Below, in pieces: positions 23,543 through 31,303 of a stretch of 35,391 bases of DNA. Under the pieces are notes generated by a model that ran no database searches, was not told the DNA's origin, and saw only the letters and a list, made by a program, of their open reading frames with translations. The position numbers were made by a program, and so were the translations under genes. The stretch spans positions 1 through 35,391 of the forward strand of contig JAPOQD010000017.1 of NCBI GenBank assembly GCA_026710905.1. The letters run 5' to 3'. The stretch comes from Halieaceae bacterium (lineage in GTDB: Bacteria; Pseudomonadota; Gammaproteobacteria; Pseudomonadales; Halieaceae). Positions within the stretch are counted from its first letter, which is position 1. Each line of letters starts with the position of its first letter.

Positions 23543-24930
23543 ACCGATTTGCCCTGCGCTGCGCACGCAGCATTATCGATGGCGCCGAACAAGCCGCTAC
23601 CGTGGTGGTCGAGGAGGGCCGCATCGCAGAGATTCTGGCCTACGACACCGACCCGGGTTGCCCCCTGGAAAATCTGGGTGACCGGATCCTGATGCCGGGC
23701 CTGGTCGATACCCATGTACATATCAATGAACCCGGCCGCACCGAGTGGGAAGGCTTCGACACGGCGACTCAGGCCGCGGCGGCAGGCGGCATCACCACGC
23801 TGGTGGATATGCCGCTGAACTGTACCCCGGTAACCACTACCGCGCAGGCCCTGCAGCAGAAACTGGACTGCCTCGGCGGCCAGCTTTGGGTGGACTGTGG
23901 TTTCTGGGGCGGTGTGGTGCCGGACAACCTGGAAGCGCTGGAAGAGCTGCTCGAAGCCGGGGTGCTGGGGGTGAAATCCTTTACCATCGATTCCGGTATT
24001 GACGATTTTCCGCCGGTCGATGAGCGGCATATCCGGCAGGCGATGCCGCTCATCGCCAAATTTGGCCTGCCCTACCTGATACACGCGGAACTGGACCGAG
24101 GTCCGAAGCCAACCGCGGTAATCGGCAGCAGTTATCGTGGATTCCTGGATTCCCGGCCGCGCCGTTGGGAGAACGAGGCGATTGCGCTGATGATCGATCT
24201 GGCCACCGAGGCCCGGCAACAGGGACATGATGTGCGGGTGCACATCGTGCATCTTTCCTCCTCCGATGCCCTTGGGGCTATTGGGCAGGCGCGGCAGCGG
24301 GGCTTGCGGATCACCGCCGAAACCTGTCCCCACTATCTCACTTTGGCGGCGGAGAACTGCGCAGATGGCGAACCCGTATACAAATGCTGTCCGCCCATTC
24401 GTGAAGAAGAGAATCGACAGGCCCTGTGGCGGGGGCTGGAGCAGGGCATCATTGACTTCGTGGTATCGGATCATTCCCCCTGCACCCCCCGCTTGAAACA
24501 CCTGGAAAGTGGTGACCTGGAGCAGGCATGGGGCGGAATTTCCTCACTGCAATTCGGCCTGCCGCTGATCTGGAGCGAGGCAAGTGAGCGCGGCATCGGC
24601 CTGGCGGAGGTGGTGCAATGGATGGCCGCCAGCCCAGCCAGGTTTGCCGGGCTGGCCGGAACAAAAGGTGAGATTGCCGAGGGTTGCGATGCAGACCTGG
24701 TGGTCTTTAATGACAATGCCGGGTTCACCATCAGGCCGGAGTTGATCAGGTATCGGCACAAAATGACACCGTACCGGGACAGACCGGTATTCGGCGTGGT
24801 GGAGCGCACCATGGTGCGAGGCCAGGTGGTGTTTGCCGATGGAGAAATCCTCGGCGGCCCTATCGGGCAGCCCCTGTTGCGCGGGGCCTTGCCTGCTACC
24901 CACCCGCAATGGCGGGGTACTGCAGCGTGA
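23539..24930 (+). CDS. allB: Allantoinase
   Basis: A 463-residue cyclic amidohydrolase that opens allantoin to allantoate. Binuclear metal ligands are visible: H59 and H61 (DTHVHINEPGRTEWEGF), a likely carboxylated lysine K146 (GVKSFTIDSGIDDFPPVD), H182 (LIHAE), H238 (HIVHLSSSDAL) and D311 (VVSDHSPC). EPGRTEWEGF and the short SDHSPC form distinguish it from dihydropyrimidinase and dihydroorotase. ATG 23539 overlaps the xdhC stop (ATGA). It sits directly before allantoicase, which uses its product. Confidence 0.94.
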   Translation: MNRFALRCARSIIDGAEQAATVVVEEGRIAEILAYDTDPGCPLENLGDRILMPGLVDTHVHINEPGRTEWEGFDTATQAAAAGGITTLVDMPLNCTPVTTTAQALQQKLDCLGGQLWVDCGFWGGVVPDNLEALEELLEAGVLGVKSFTIDSGIDDFPPVDERHIRQAMPLIAKFGLPYLIHAELDRGPKPTAVIGSSYRGFLDSRPRRWENEAIALMIDLATEARQQGHDVRVHIVHLSSSDALGAIGQARQRGLRITAETCPHYLTLAAENCADGEPVYKCCPPIREEENRQALWRGLEQGIIDFVVSDHSPCTPRLKHLESGDLEQAWGGISSLQFGLPLIWSEASERGIGLAEVVQWMAASPARFAGLAGTKGEIAEGCDADLVVFNDNAGFTIRPELIRYRHKMTPYRDRPVFGVVERTMVRGQVVFADGEILGGPIGQPLLRGALPATHPQWRGTAA

Positions 24931-25964
24931 GCGCATTGGCCGAGCAAGCTGCGGTGTATTCCCAGCGCTTTATCGACCTGGCCGGCGAACGGTTGGGGGG
25001 AGAGGCGCTGGACTGTTCTGACCAATGGTTTGCCGAGTGCGCCAATCTGGTCAAGCCCGCCGCTCCCATCTTTCGCCAGGGGCATTTTGTGGATACCGGC
25101 CAGTGGATGGACGGGTGGGAAACCCGCCGCAGTTTCGGCCGCCGGGCGCGGCGTGAAAGCGGCGCGGACCGCGACTGGTGCGTATTGCGCCTGGGTGTAC
25201 CGGGCATCATCCACGCAGTGGATATCGATACCACGCATTTCATCGGCAATGCCCCTGAATACGGCTCCCTGGAAGGCGCCTGCATCGAGGACGGAGTTCC
25301 CGGCAGCGCCGAGTGGCGTGAGATCCTGGGAAAACAGGCACTGGCTGCGGATGCCCACAACCTGTTCGAGCCGGAGCCCGCGGCTGCCGTAACCCACCTG
25401 CGGCTGAACATTTACCCCGACGGCGGCGTGGCCCGGCTGCGGGCCTGGGGAACCGTGCATATCGACCCGTCAGCATTCCCCACCGGCGCCCACATCGATC
25501 TGGCCAGTGTGCTGCATGGCGGGCGCAGCCTGCTGTGCAGTGACCGGTTTTACAGTTCGCCCGGCAATCTGCTGCTGCCCGGCGCTGGCCTGAACATGGG
25601 CGACGGCTGGGAGACCCGCCGCCGCCGTGACCCCGGCAACGATTGGTGCATCATCAAGCTGGGCCTGCCCGGCAGCATTCGCAAGGTGGAATTGGACACC
25701 GCCCACTTCAAGGGTAACTACCCTGACCGATTCAGCCTGGAGGCGGTGCAAACGGAACGGGAGGACCTCGATGCCCCGGATATACCCTGGCAACCCATCA
25801 TCCCCGAAACCATTCTGGATGCGCACCGCCTGCACACCTATGTGGAGGAAATCCTGGCGCCGGAGCAAGACAGTTTCACCCATGTTCGCCTGAATATTTT
25901 TCCCGATGGCGGGGTCAGCCGCCTGCGGGTCATCGGCGAGCCCCACCGGGGGGCGTGGCAATGA
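24927..25964 (+). CDS. alc: Allantoicase
   Basis: A 345-residue hydrolase that converts allantoate to ureidoglycolate and urea. Two homologous jelly-roll-like domains are obvious: GWETRRS...DWCVLRLGVPGIIHAVDIDTTHFIGNAPEYGSLE in the first and GWETRRRRDPGNDWCIIKLGLPGSIRKVELDTAHFKGNYPDRFSLE in the second. Each domain ends with a HVRLNIFPDGGVSRLR-type stretch. GTG 24927 overlaps the allantoinase stop (GTGA), matching the pattern of the operon; an ATG at 24909, in frame, would add six residues. Use of allantoicase rather than allantoate amidohydrolase means nitrogen leaves as urea, not ammonia. Confidence 0.93.
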   Translation: MSALAEQAAVYSQRFIDLAGERLGGEALDCSDQWFAECANLVKPAAPIFRQGHFVDTGQWMDGWETRRSFGRRARRESGADRDWCVLRLGVPGIIHAVDIDTTHFIGNAPEYGSLEGACIEDGVPGSAEWREILGKQALAADAHNLFEPEPAAAVTHLRLNIYPDGGVARLRAWGTVHIDPSAFPTGAHIDLASVLHGGRSLLCSDRFYSSPGNLLLPGAGLNMGDGWETRRRRDPGNDWCIIKLGLPGSIRKVELDTAHFKGNYPDRFSLEAVQTEREDLDAPDIPWQPIIPETILDAHRLHTYVEEILAPEQDSFTHVRLNIFPDGGVSRLRVIGEPHRGAWQ

Positions 25965-26461
25965 GTTTGCAGCAGCTCAATACAGCGGCGGAGCCCGAGG
26001 CGCGCCGATGCCTGCTGCAGTGCTGCGCCAGCAAAACCTGGGTGAGCCGGCTGCTGGAGCGGCGGCCCTTTGCCGGCGCGGCGCAACTGCGGGAAGCGGC
26101 CGACCGGGCCTGGCGGGGGCTGAGTGAAAAGGATTATCTGCAAGCCTTTGCGGGCCACCCGGAAATTGGAGACCTGAACTCTCTGCGGGCCCGGTATGCC
26201 GATACCAGCGCGCTGGCGGCGGGAGAACAGTCCGGGGTCGAGGGAGCCTCGGATGAGCTTGTCGAGGAACTGCAGCGGGGAAACCGCGCCTACCAGGAAA
26301 AATTCGGTTTCATCTTTATCGTTTGCGCCACCGGCAAGAGCGCCGGGGAGATGCTGGAGCTGTTACAACAACGACTCCCCAATAGCCGCGAGGTCGAACT
26401 TGATAATGCGGTGCGGGAGCAACGCAAGATTTTTCAATTGAGGCTGGAGAAACTGCTGTGA
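25961..26461 (+). CDS. uraD: OHCU decarboxylase
   Basis: A 166-residue enzyme that decarboxylates 2-oxo-4-hydroxy-4-carboxy-5-ureidoimidazoline to (S)-allantoin. The catalytic H66 lies in GHPEIGDL, and the substrate-binding segment NRAYQEKFGFIFIVCATGKSA is complete. ATG 25961 overlaps the allantoicase stop; a G-run (25948-25953) can serve as ribosome site. It pairs functionally with the hydrolase directly downstream, which makes its unstable substrate. Confidence 0.93.
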   Translation: MSLQQLNTAAEPEARRCLLQCCASKTWVSRLLERRPFAGAAQLREAADRAWRGLSEKDYLQAFAGHPEIGDLNSLRARYADTSALAAGEQSGVEGASDELVEELQRGNRAYQEKFGFIFIVCATGKSAGEMLELLQQRLPNSREVELDNAVREQRKIFQLRLEKLL

Positions 26462-26802
26462 GCCAAATTAGCACCCATATCCTGGATACCGCGCGGGGCT
26501 GTCCGGCAGCGGGAGTCACCCTGTCCCTGCACCGGATCAGCGACACCGGAGAGCGGCGGCAACTTGCTGAAGCTGTCACCAACGACGATGGCCGGGCCGG
26601 CAATTTACTTTCCCGGGAAGTGGTGTTGGAGGCGGGAGCCTACTGCCTTCACTTCGACACCGCTGCTTATTTCGAGGGGCTGGGTCTGGAGGCCTTTTAC
26701 CCCTTCGTGGAAGTGGTGTTCCGTATCGATGCAGGCGGCCGGCATTATCACGTTCCACTGCTGCTGTCCCCGTTCGGCTATTCCACCTATCGGGGAAGTT
26801 AG
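26458..26802 (+). CDS. uraH: 5-hydroxyisourate hydrolase (transthyretin-like)
   Basis: A 114-residue tetrameric transthyretin-related protein that hydrolyses 5-hydroxyisourate to OHCU. Active-site residues H7 (STHILDTARGCPA), R46 (NDDGRAGNLL) and H98 (HYHVPLLLSPFGYSTYRGS) are present, and the protein ends in the YRGS tetrapeptide diagnostic for the enzyme against true transthyretin. GTG 26458 overlaps the uraD stop (GTGA). No signal peptide, so it acts in the cytosol. Confidence 0.94.
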   Translation: MSQISTHILDTARGCPAAGVTLSLHRISDTGERRQLAEAVTNDDGRAGNLLSREVVLEAGAYCLHFDTAAYFEGLGLEAFYPFVEVVFRIDAGGRHYHVPLLLSPFGYSTYRGS

Positions 26803-27302
26803 TGCGCCGTTCCCTGAAGCCGGAAGCACTGACCGCGGCGGGGTTCGCCCCGTTCGGCGATGTGCTCGGCGCCACGGAGCTGAAGGACACGCTCAGCATC
26901 AACCACGGCCAGACGCAGCGCTACCACCGGCTGGCCAGCGTGGACATCGCCGGCCAGGCCGGGCCGCCCATCATCAGTATTTTTCGCAGTCAGCCGGTGA
27001 GTCTGCCGTTCACGGTCGCCGTCATGGAGCGGCATCCCCTGGGCAGTCAGGCCTTCATGCCCCTGTCCGGTTTGCCTTACCTGGTGGTGGTGGCGCCTCC
27101 CGGCAAGCTGGATATGCACAAGCTGAAAGTATTCCTGGCCGGCCCCGGCCAGGGCGTGAACTATCACCGCGGCACCTGGCACCACTACAACCTGGCTTTG
27201 CAGGGCCAGAGTGACTTTCTGGTGGTTGATGGCGCCGGCCCCGACAACTTCGATGAAATCCAACTGCCCGTGGAGCAGCGGGTAAGCCTGGCGCTGGAGT
27301 AG
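26802..27302 (+). CDS. allA: Ureidoglycolate lyase
   Basis: A 166-residue cupin-like enzyme that splits ureidoglycolate to glyoxylate and urea. Family marks are LTAAGFAPFGDV at the N-terminus, the central VMERHPLGSQAFMPLSG and GVNYHRGTWHHYNLAL near the C-terminus. GTG 26802 shares one base with the stop of uraH. It completes the route to glyoxylate; no glyoxylate-using gene or urease is in view. Confidence 0.92.
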   Translation: MRRSLKPEALTAAGFAPFGDVLGATELKDTLSINHGQTQRYHRLASVDIAGQAGPPIISIFRSQPVSLPFTVAVMERHPLGSQAFMPLSGLPYLVVVAPPGKLDMHKLKVFLAGPGQGVNYHRGTWHHYNLALQGQSDFLVVDGAGPDNFDEIQLPVEQRVSLALE

Positions 27303-27305
27303 ATT

Positions 27306-28595
27306 GTGCAAGCCTTCCGCGCCAGCATTCTTCACTTCCTCGATGACCCTGACCAGGTGGGCGAAGCCGAAAGCTACCAGTACTTTGAAGACGGCATACT
27401 GCTGGTGAAGGGCGGTCAAATTGAGGCCGTGGGCAACGCGGAGGAGTTGCTGGCGGCCCACCCGGAAGCTGAGTTGCATCGCTTTGAAAACTCGCTGATC
27501 ACCCCGGGATTCATAGATACCCATATTCACTATCCCCAGACCGAAATTATTGCCGCCTACGGTGAGCGGTTGCTGGAATGGCTGGAAACCTATACCTACC
27601 CCGCCGAAATAAAGTTTGCGGATCGGACCTATGCCCGCTCCGTGGCGGAGCGCTTTCTGGATGAAATGCTGCGTTGTGGCACCACCACCGCCCTGGTATT
27701 CGGCACAGTGCACCCCGGGTCGGTAGACGCTTTTTTCGAAGCCTGTGAACAGCGGGAATTGCGCATGATCGCCGGCAAGGTGCTGATGGACCGGAATGCG
27801 CCCGATGAATTGCTGGACAGCGCGGAGCAGGGCTATCTCGACAGCAAGAATCTGATCGAAAAATGGCACGGCCGCGGGCGCCTGTCCTACGCCGTGACGC
27901 CTCGTTTCGCCATCACGTCAACACCTCGGCAACTTCAGCTTGCCGGCCGCCTGTTGCGCGAGCACCCGGGCGTATTCCTGCAAACCCATTTGTCGGAGAA
28001 CCCCTCCGAGCTGCGCTGGGTCGAGGAGTTGTACCCCGACAGCAAACATTACCTGGATGTCTATGATCAGGCGGGATTGACCGGCCGCCGCAGTGTGTTC
28101 GCACATTGCCTGCATCTCTGCGACGGAGAGTGGCGGCGATTGGCGGAAACCTCCTCCAACATCGCCTTTTGCCCCGCCTCCAACCTGTTTCTCGGCAGCG
28201 GCCTGTTCAAGCTGAAACGCGCCGTAGCGGAGGGAGTGTGCGTGGGTATGGGCACGGATGTTGGCGCCGGCCCCAGCTTTTCCCTACTGCAAACCCTGGC
28301 GGATGCCTACAAGACACAACAGCTTCAGGAGTACGGGCTGAACCCCTTCAAGGCGTTTTACCTGGCCACGCTGGGGGGAGCGCGCTGCCTGGACTTCGAA
28401 CATCTGATCGGCAACTTCGCCGCCGGCAAGGAAGCTGATTTCCTGGTGTTGGACAAGGTGGCCAGCCCCTTGCTGGAGTACCGTATGCGGCACTGTGACA
28501 GTCTCGCCGAACAATTGTCTGTAATGGCCATGCTGGGAGATGACCGCCTGACCGGAGCGGTTTATGTGGCTGGCAAGCTGGCGTATCGAAAATAA
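27306..28595 (+). CDS. guaD: Guanine deaminase
   Basis: A 429-residue zinc amidohydrolase that deaminates guanine to xanthine. Metal ligands H73 and H75 occur in PGFIDTHIHYPQTEIIAAYGERLLEWLETYTYPAE, a segment specific to guanine deaminase. FLQTHLSENPSE, SVFAHCLHLCDGEW, CPASNLFLGSGLF and GMGTDVGAGPSFSLLQT follow in order. GTG 27306 lies 3 bp after the allA stop. It supplies xanthine to XdhAB and duplicates the logic of the 8-oxoguanine enzyme at 13263, which is a different subfamily. Confidence 0.95.
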   Translation: MQAFRASILHFLDDPDQVGEAESYQYFEDGILLVKGGQIEAVGNAEELLAAHPEAELHRFENSLITPGFIDTHIHYPQTEIIAAYGERLLEWLETYTYPAEIKFADRTYARSVAERFLDEMLRCGTTTALVFGTVHPGSVDAFFEACEQRELRMIAGKVLMDRNAPDELLDSAEQGYLDSKNLIEKWHGRGRLSYAVTPRFAITSTPRQLQLAGRLLREHPGVFLQTHLSENPSELRWVEELYPDSKHYLDVYDQAGLTGRRSVFAHCLHLCDGEWRRLAETSSNIAFCPASNLFLGSGLFKLKRAVAEGVCVGMGTDVGAGPSFSLLQTLADAYKTQQLQEYGLNPFKAFYLATLGGARCLDFEHLIGNFAAGKEADFLVLDKVASPLLEYRMRHCDSLAEQLSVMAMLGDDRLTGAVYVAGKLAYRK

Positions 28596-28613
28596 GGGGA
28601 AAGACGGATATCC

Positions 28614-29807
28614 ATGGAAAACTACCTGCTCGATTGGCTGCAACTCCTGTTTCGCTGGCTGCACGTGATTACCGGGGTCGCCTGGATAGGCGCCTCATTC
28701 TATTTCGTCTGGCTGGACAACAGCCTGGAGCAGCCGCCGCGCTGGAAGGCCGGCAAGGGCGTCAAGGGAGACTTGTGGGCCATTCACGGCGGTGGAATCT
28801 ATGAGGTGGCGAAATATCGGCTGGCCCCGGAAAAGATGCCGGAAACCCTGCACTGGTTCAAATGGGAAGCCTACACCACCTGGCTGACCGGGATGGTATT
28901 GCTGATGCTGGTTTTCTATATCGGCGCCGATGCCTACCTGATCGACCCGAGGGTGGCGCAGTTGAGTCAATGGCAGGCCATTGGTCTGGGCATTGGCTCA
29001 CTGGCGCTGGGCTGGATCGCCTATGAACTACTCTGCGCCACTGCGCTCGCCAATCATGGCCTGCTGCTGGGGCTGGCGCTGGTGGCCATGGCCGCGCTGT
29101 TCTCCTATGCGCTGACCCACCTGTTCAGTGGCCGCGGAGCATTCATCCATGTGGGTGCAATGATCGGCACGCTGATGGTGGGCAATGTTTTCCGGGTAAT
29201 CATTCCCTCGCAGAAGGCCCTGGTGGCCGCGGTGACAGCGGGGGAAGAGCCGGATCCGCGCTGGGCGGAAAAGGCCAAGCTGCGCTCCACCCATAACAAT
29301 TACCTGACCCTGCCGGTGTTGTTCATCATGCTCAGCAATCACTCTCCGATGACCTATGCCCATCAATATAACTGGTTGATTCTCTTGGCAATTATCGTCA
29401 TTACTGCGTATGCGAGGCACTACTTCAATTTGCGCCACCGGGGTATCCACAAACCGGGTATTCTGTTGCTGTCCCTGTTGGCGGCGGTGCTTCTGGCCTG
29501 GGTAATCAGGCCGCCCCTGAAGCCGGCCGCAAGCGCCGACGGCGCGCCCGCCGTGGCGCAAGTGCAAAGGATACTGCTCGAGCGCTGCGCCAGTTGCCAT
29601 TCCGGCTCACCCACGGATGACGCCTTCCGTGTGGCGCCCGGCGGCGTGGTGCTGGATACCCTGGCGCAAATGCGGCAATGGGCGCCGAGGATTCAGGTGC
29701 GCTCCATTCATTCAGAGGACATGCCCTTTCTCAACAAGACCAATATGACAGACAGGGAGCGGGAACTGGTCGCCCGCTGGATAGATGCGGGGGCGCCGGC
29801 GCAATGA
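28614..29807 (+). CDS. puuD: Membrane-bound urate oxidase with cytochrome c domain
   Basis: A 397-residue inner-membrane protein of the PuuD (DUF989) type. The N-terminal two thirds hold about eight hydrophobic segments with LFRWLHVITGVAWIGASFYFVWLD, HGGGIYEVAKYRL and FKWEAYTTWLTGMVLL, histidines and tryptophans typical of the family. The C-terminal domain carries a heme c motif C325-x-x-C328-H329 (ERCASCHSG). It oxidises urate to 5-hydroxyisourate and would pass electrons to the respiratory chain without making peroxide. ATG 28614 is preceded by a purine-rich AAGGGGAAAGA. No soluble uricase or HpxO is seen. The stop overlaps the regulator start. Confidence 0.93.
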   Translation: MENYLLDWLQLLFRWLHVITGVAWIGASFYFVWLDNSLEQPPRWKAGKGVKGDLWAIHGGGIYEVAKYRLAPEKMPETLHWFKWEAYTTWLTGMVLLMLVFYIGADAYLIDPRVAQLSQWQAIGLGIGSLALGWIAYELLCATALANHGLLLGLALVAMAALFSYALTHLFSGRGAFIHVGAMIGTLMVGNVFRVIIPSQKALVAAVTAGEEPDPRWAEKAKLRSTHNNYLTLPVLFIMLSNHSPMTYAHQYNWLILLAIIVITAYARHYFNLRHRGIHKPGILLLSLLAAVLLAWVIRPPLKPAASADGAPAVAQVQRILLERCASCHSGSPTDDAFRVAPGGVVLDTLAQMRQWAPRIQVRSIHSEDMPFLNKTNMTDRERELVARWIDAGAPAQ

Positions 29808-30448
29808 GCGGAAGGCCGGGTTACAAGGTCGGCAGGATTCGCATCGGTATGGAAGCGGCCATCCTGACCGCCGCGGAGAGAGAGTTTGCCGAGCGCGGCT
29901 TCAGCGGGGCCTCGATCCTGCGCATTGCCGAAAGGGCCGGCATTTCCCGGCCCAATGTGCACTATTATTACCAGTCCAAGGAGGCGTTGTATCGCCGGGT
30001 GCTCACCCGCATCGTGGAGATGTGGAACGATTCCTTTCCCGAGATCACCCCCGAAGACGACCCGGCCCAGGCCCTGGAGGCGTATATACGGGCCAAACTG
30101 GCTTTTTCCCGCAGCAATCCGCAGGCCTCGAAGATATTCGCCAGTGAAGTGTTACGCGGCGCGCCCTTGTTGAAAGACTACCTGGAGCAGAACCACGCCA
30201 GTTGGCTGAAGGGCAAGGCCGAGGTTCTTCGCGCCTGGATTGAACAGGGCAAGATGGATGAGGTCGACCCGCTGCACCTGATCTTCATGATCTGGAGCAG
30301 CACCCAGCACTACGCCGACTTCGACGTGCAGGTAAAAACGGCCCTGGGCAAGGCGGAATACAGCGAAGCGGATTTCAGCAACATTTCCCGCACCGTGACC
30401 CACATCATTCTCAAGGGCTGCGGAGTCAAGCCGTCGGGCGCGGTGTAA
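29804..30448 (+). CDS. TetR-family regulator, RutR-like
   Basis: A 214-residue repressor-type protein. The N-terminal helix-turn-helix is AAEREFAERGFSGASILRIAERAGISRPNVHYYYQSKEALYRRVL. The C-terminal part matches the RutR/YcdC ligand domain: LAFSRSNPQASKIFASEVLRGAPLLKDYL and LIFMIWSSTQHYADFDVQV, the latter nearly as in E. coli RutR. RutR binds uracil or thymine and also controls purine and pyrimidine genes; here the surrounding genes suggest a purine-pathway ligand. ATG 29804 overlaps the puuD stop, so the regulator is made from the operon it probably represses through the dyad at 18861-18876. Confidence 0.88.
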   Translation: MSGRPGYKVGRIRIGMEAAILTAAEREFAERGFSGASILRIAERAGISRPNVHYYYQSKEALYRRVLTRIVEMWNDSFPEITPEDDPAQALEAYIRAKLAFSRSNPQASKIFASEVLRGAPLLKDYLEQNHASWLKGKAEVLRAWIEQGKMDEVDPLHLIFMIWSSTQHYADFDVQVKTALGKAEYSEADFSNISRTVTHIILKGCGVKPSGAV

Positions 30449-30485
30449 CCGTAATGCTGCGCCGAATGGCGCCACATTGCGGTTA
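30446..30485. terminator. Bidirectional terminator hairpin
   Basis: Two 18-nt arms (30446-30463 and 30468-30485) pair at 15 of 18 positions around the loop GAAT, and a TTTT run lies shortly after on the plus strand. The hairpin includes the last bases of both the tetR-type gene and the convergent toxin gene, so it likely ends both transcripts. Confidence 0.65.
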
Positions 30486-30755
30486 ACGTTTTAGATCGCG
30501 GTAGAAGTTCTCGTGGCTGCCGAGCGCGAGAAGCTTGACCGTCTTTTCAGCCTCGAAAAATTCGTAGGCAAGAAGGACGAGTTGTCGGTTTACCTTGAAT
30601 TTATGGACTCGAACCCCCGCCAAGTCGCCAACTTTGCTTGCGCCGATAGTGGGGTTGGAGGCTATGGCGCGGACAGCTTCGTCCAGTTCCTCCTTGTGCT
30701 GTTTGTGCAGCCGCCTTACCGCCCGCTTGAAGGTCGGGGTCTGAAGGATCTGCAT
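30483..30755 (-). CDS. RelE/ParE-family toxin
   Basis: A 90-residue type II toxin. FKRAVRRLHKQHKEELDEAVRAIASNP, then GVRVHKFKVNRQLVLLAYEFF and LLALGSHENFYRDLKR, follow the RelE/ParE fold (helical pair, then sheet with basic residues, and a GxHxxxY-type C-terminus as in YafQ/HigB-like mRNA interferases). The start ATG shares one base with the antitoxin stop. Target (ribosome-bound mRNA or gyrase) cannot be told from sequence. Confidence 0.82.
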   Translation of the reverse strand: MQILQTPTFKRAVRRLHKQHKEELDEAVRAIASNPTIGASKVGDLAGVRVHKFKVNRQLVLLAYEFFEAEKTVKLLALGSHENFYRDLKR

Positions 30756-30964
30756 CAGTCAAGGACATACTCTTCGCAGTCTTCTTCCTGCCGGGCAATC
30801 AGGATGTCCTTGATCAAGGAAAACGGCAGCTCAGGGTTTTCCTCGGCAATCTTGCCCATGTGCGACCAATACTCGATCTGCCTGGGTAGCGAGCGATGAT
30901 GAATCGCGCCGTATCGTTTGGCTTCGGCGACGAAATCGTCTGAAAGTTTTACATTCACTCCCAT
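30755..30964 (-). CDS. ParD-like antitoxin
   Basis: A 69-residue protein. MGVNVKLSDDFVAEAKRYGAIHHRSLPRQIEYWSHMGKIAEENP is the ParD-like antitoxin pattern (ribbon-helix-helix DNA binding), with an acidic tail EEDCEEYVLD that would cover the toxin. ATG 30964 follows a good AGGAG; the longer open frame upstream is low-complexity repeat DNA. A dyad of CCAAAA and TTTTGG arms at 31022-31040, about 60 bp upstream, is a candidate operator for self-repression. Confidence 0.82.
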   Translation of the reverse strand: MGVNVKLSDDFVAEAKRYGAIHHRSLPRQIEYWSHMGKIAEENPELPFSLIKDILIARQEEDCEEYVLD

Positions 30965-31105
30965 CGGAATACTCCTGAGTTCACCCTCCGGGTACAGACA
31001 CCCAAAATACTCCATAAAGGACCAAAAAGGAACCTTTTGGGTAACTCCTCGCCCCCCTGCTCCGTCCAGGGTTGGGAATTGATGCGCCGGCAGGCGGGTG
31101 AGTAG

Positions 31106-31125
31106 GGGCGAGGCATGCCTCGCCC
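31106..31125. repeat. 20-bp CATG-centred perfect palindrome
   Basis: GGGCGAGGCATGCCTCGCCC is fully self-complementary. It sits inside the composite element at 31032-31235. Confidence 0.65.
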
Positions 31126-31180
31126 GTAAGGTGCGGTCTGCGCAATGCTTGCGTTTGGCGGCCAGGCTCCCCGAATGCGC

Positions 31181-31200
31181 GGGCGGCGCATGCGCCGCCC
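31181..31200. repeat. 20-bp CATG-centred perfect palindrome
   Basis: GGGCGGCGCATGCGCCGCCC is fully self-complementary, 55 bp after the previous one, with the same GGGC...GCATGC...GCCC frame but different inner bases. Confidence 0.65.
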
Positions 31201-31303
31201 CTTGGCCTGTGGGGGCGTGAGTAGTTACCTTTTTGTTACTTGTCATGGAGAAAGCCTGCACCCTGCAGCAAAAGAGACTCCCTTTTATCCCTTTTCCTCA
31301 CAA

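Larger units (their letters stand above)
31032..31235. repeat. Composite palindromic element with inverted ends
   Basis: The roughly 200-bp gap between the two toxin-antitoxin modules is an inverted structure. Left end 31032-31056 (GGGTAACTCCTCGCCCCC core) matches the reverse complement of right end 31211-31235 (AGGTAACTACTCACGCCCCC). It encloses two perfect 20-bp palindromes. Open frames across it are compositional. It resembles a REP/BIME-like intergenic element. The rest of the gap, to 31303, shows nothing recognisable. Confidence 0.55.

Noticed and set aside
23329-24501. 390-codon minus-strand frame over xdhC/allB
   Set aside because: Shadow of allantoinase with no recognisable motif.
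26799-27869. 356-codon minus-strand frame over allA/guaD
   Set aside because: Antisense to two recognised enzymes; no motif.
30513-30899. 128-codon plus-strand frame over the ParE/ParD-like module
   Set aside because: Antisense to two short genes with clear families and coupled starts.
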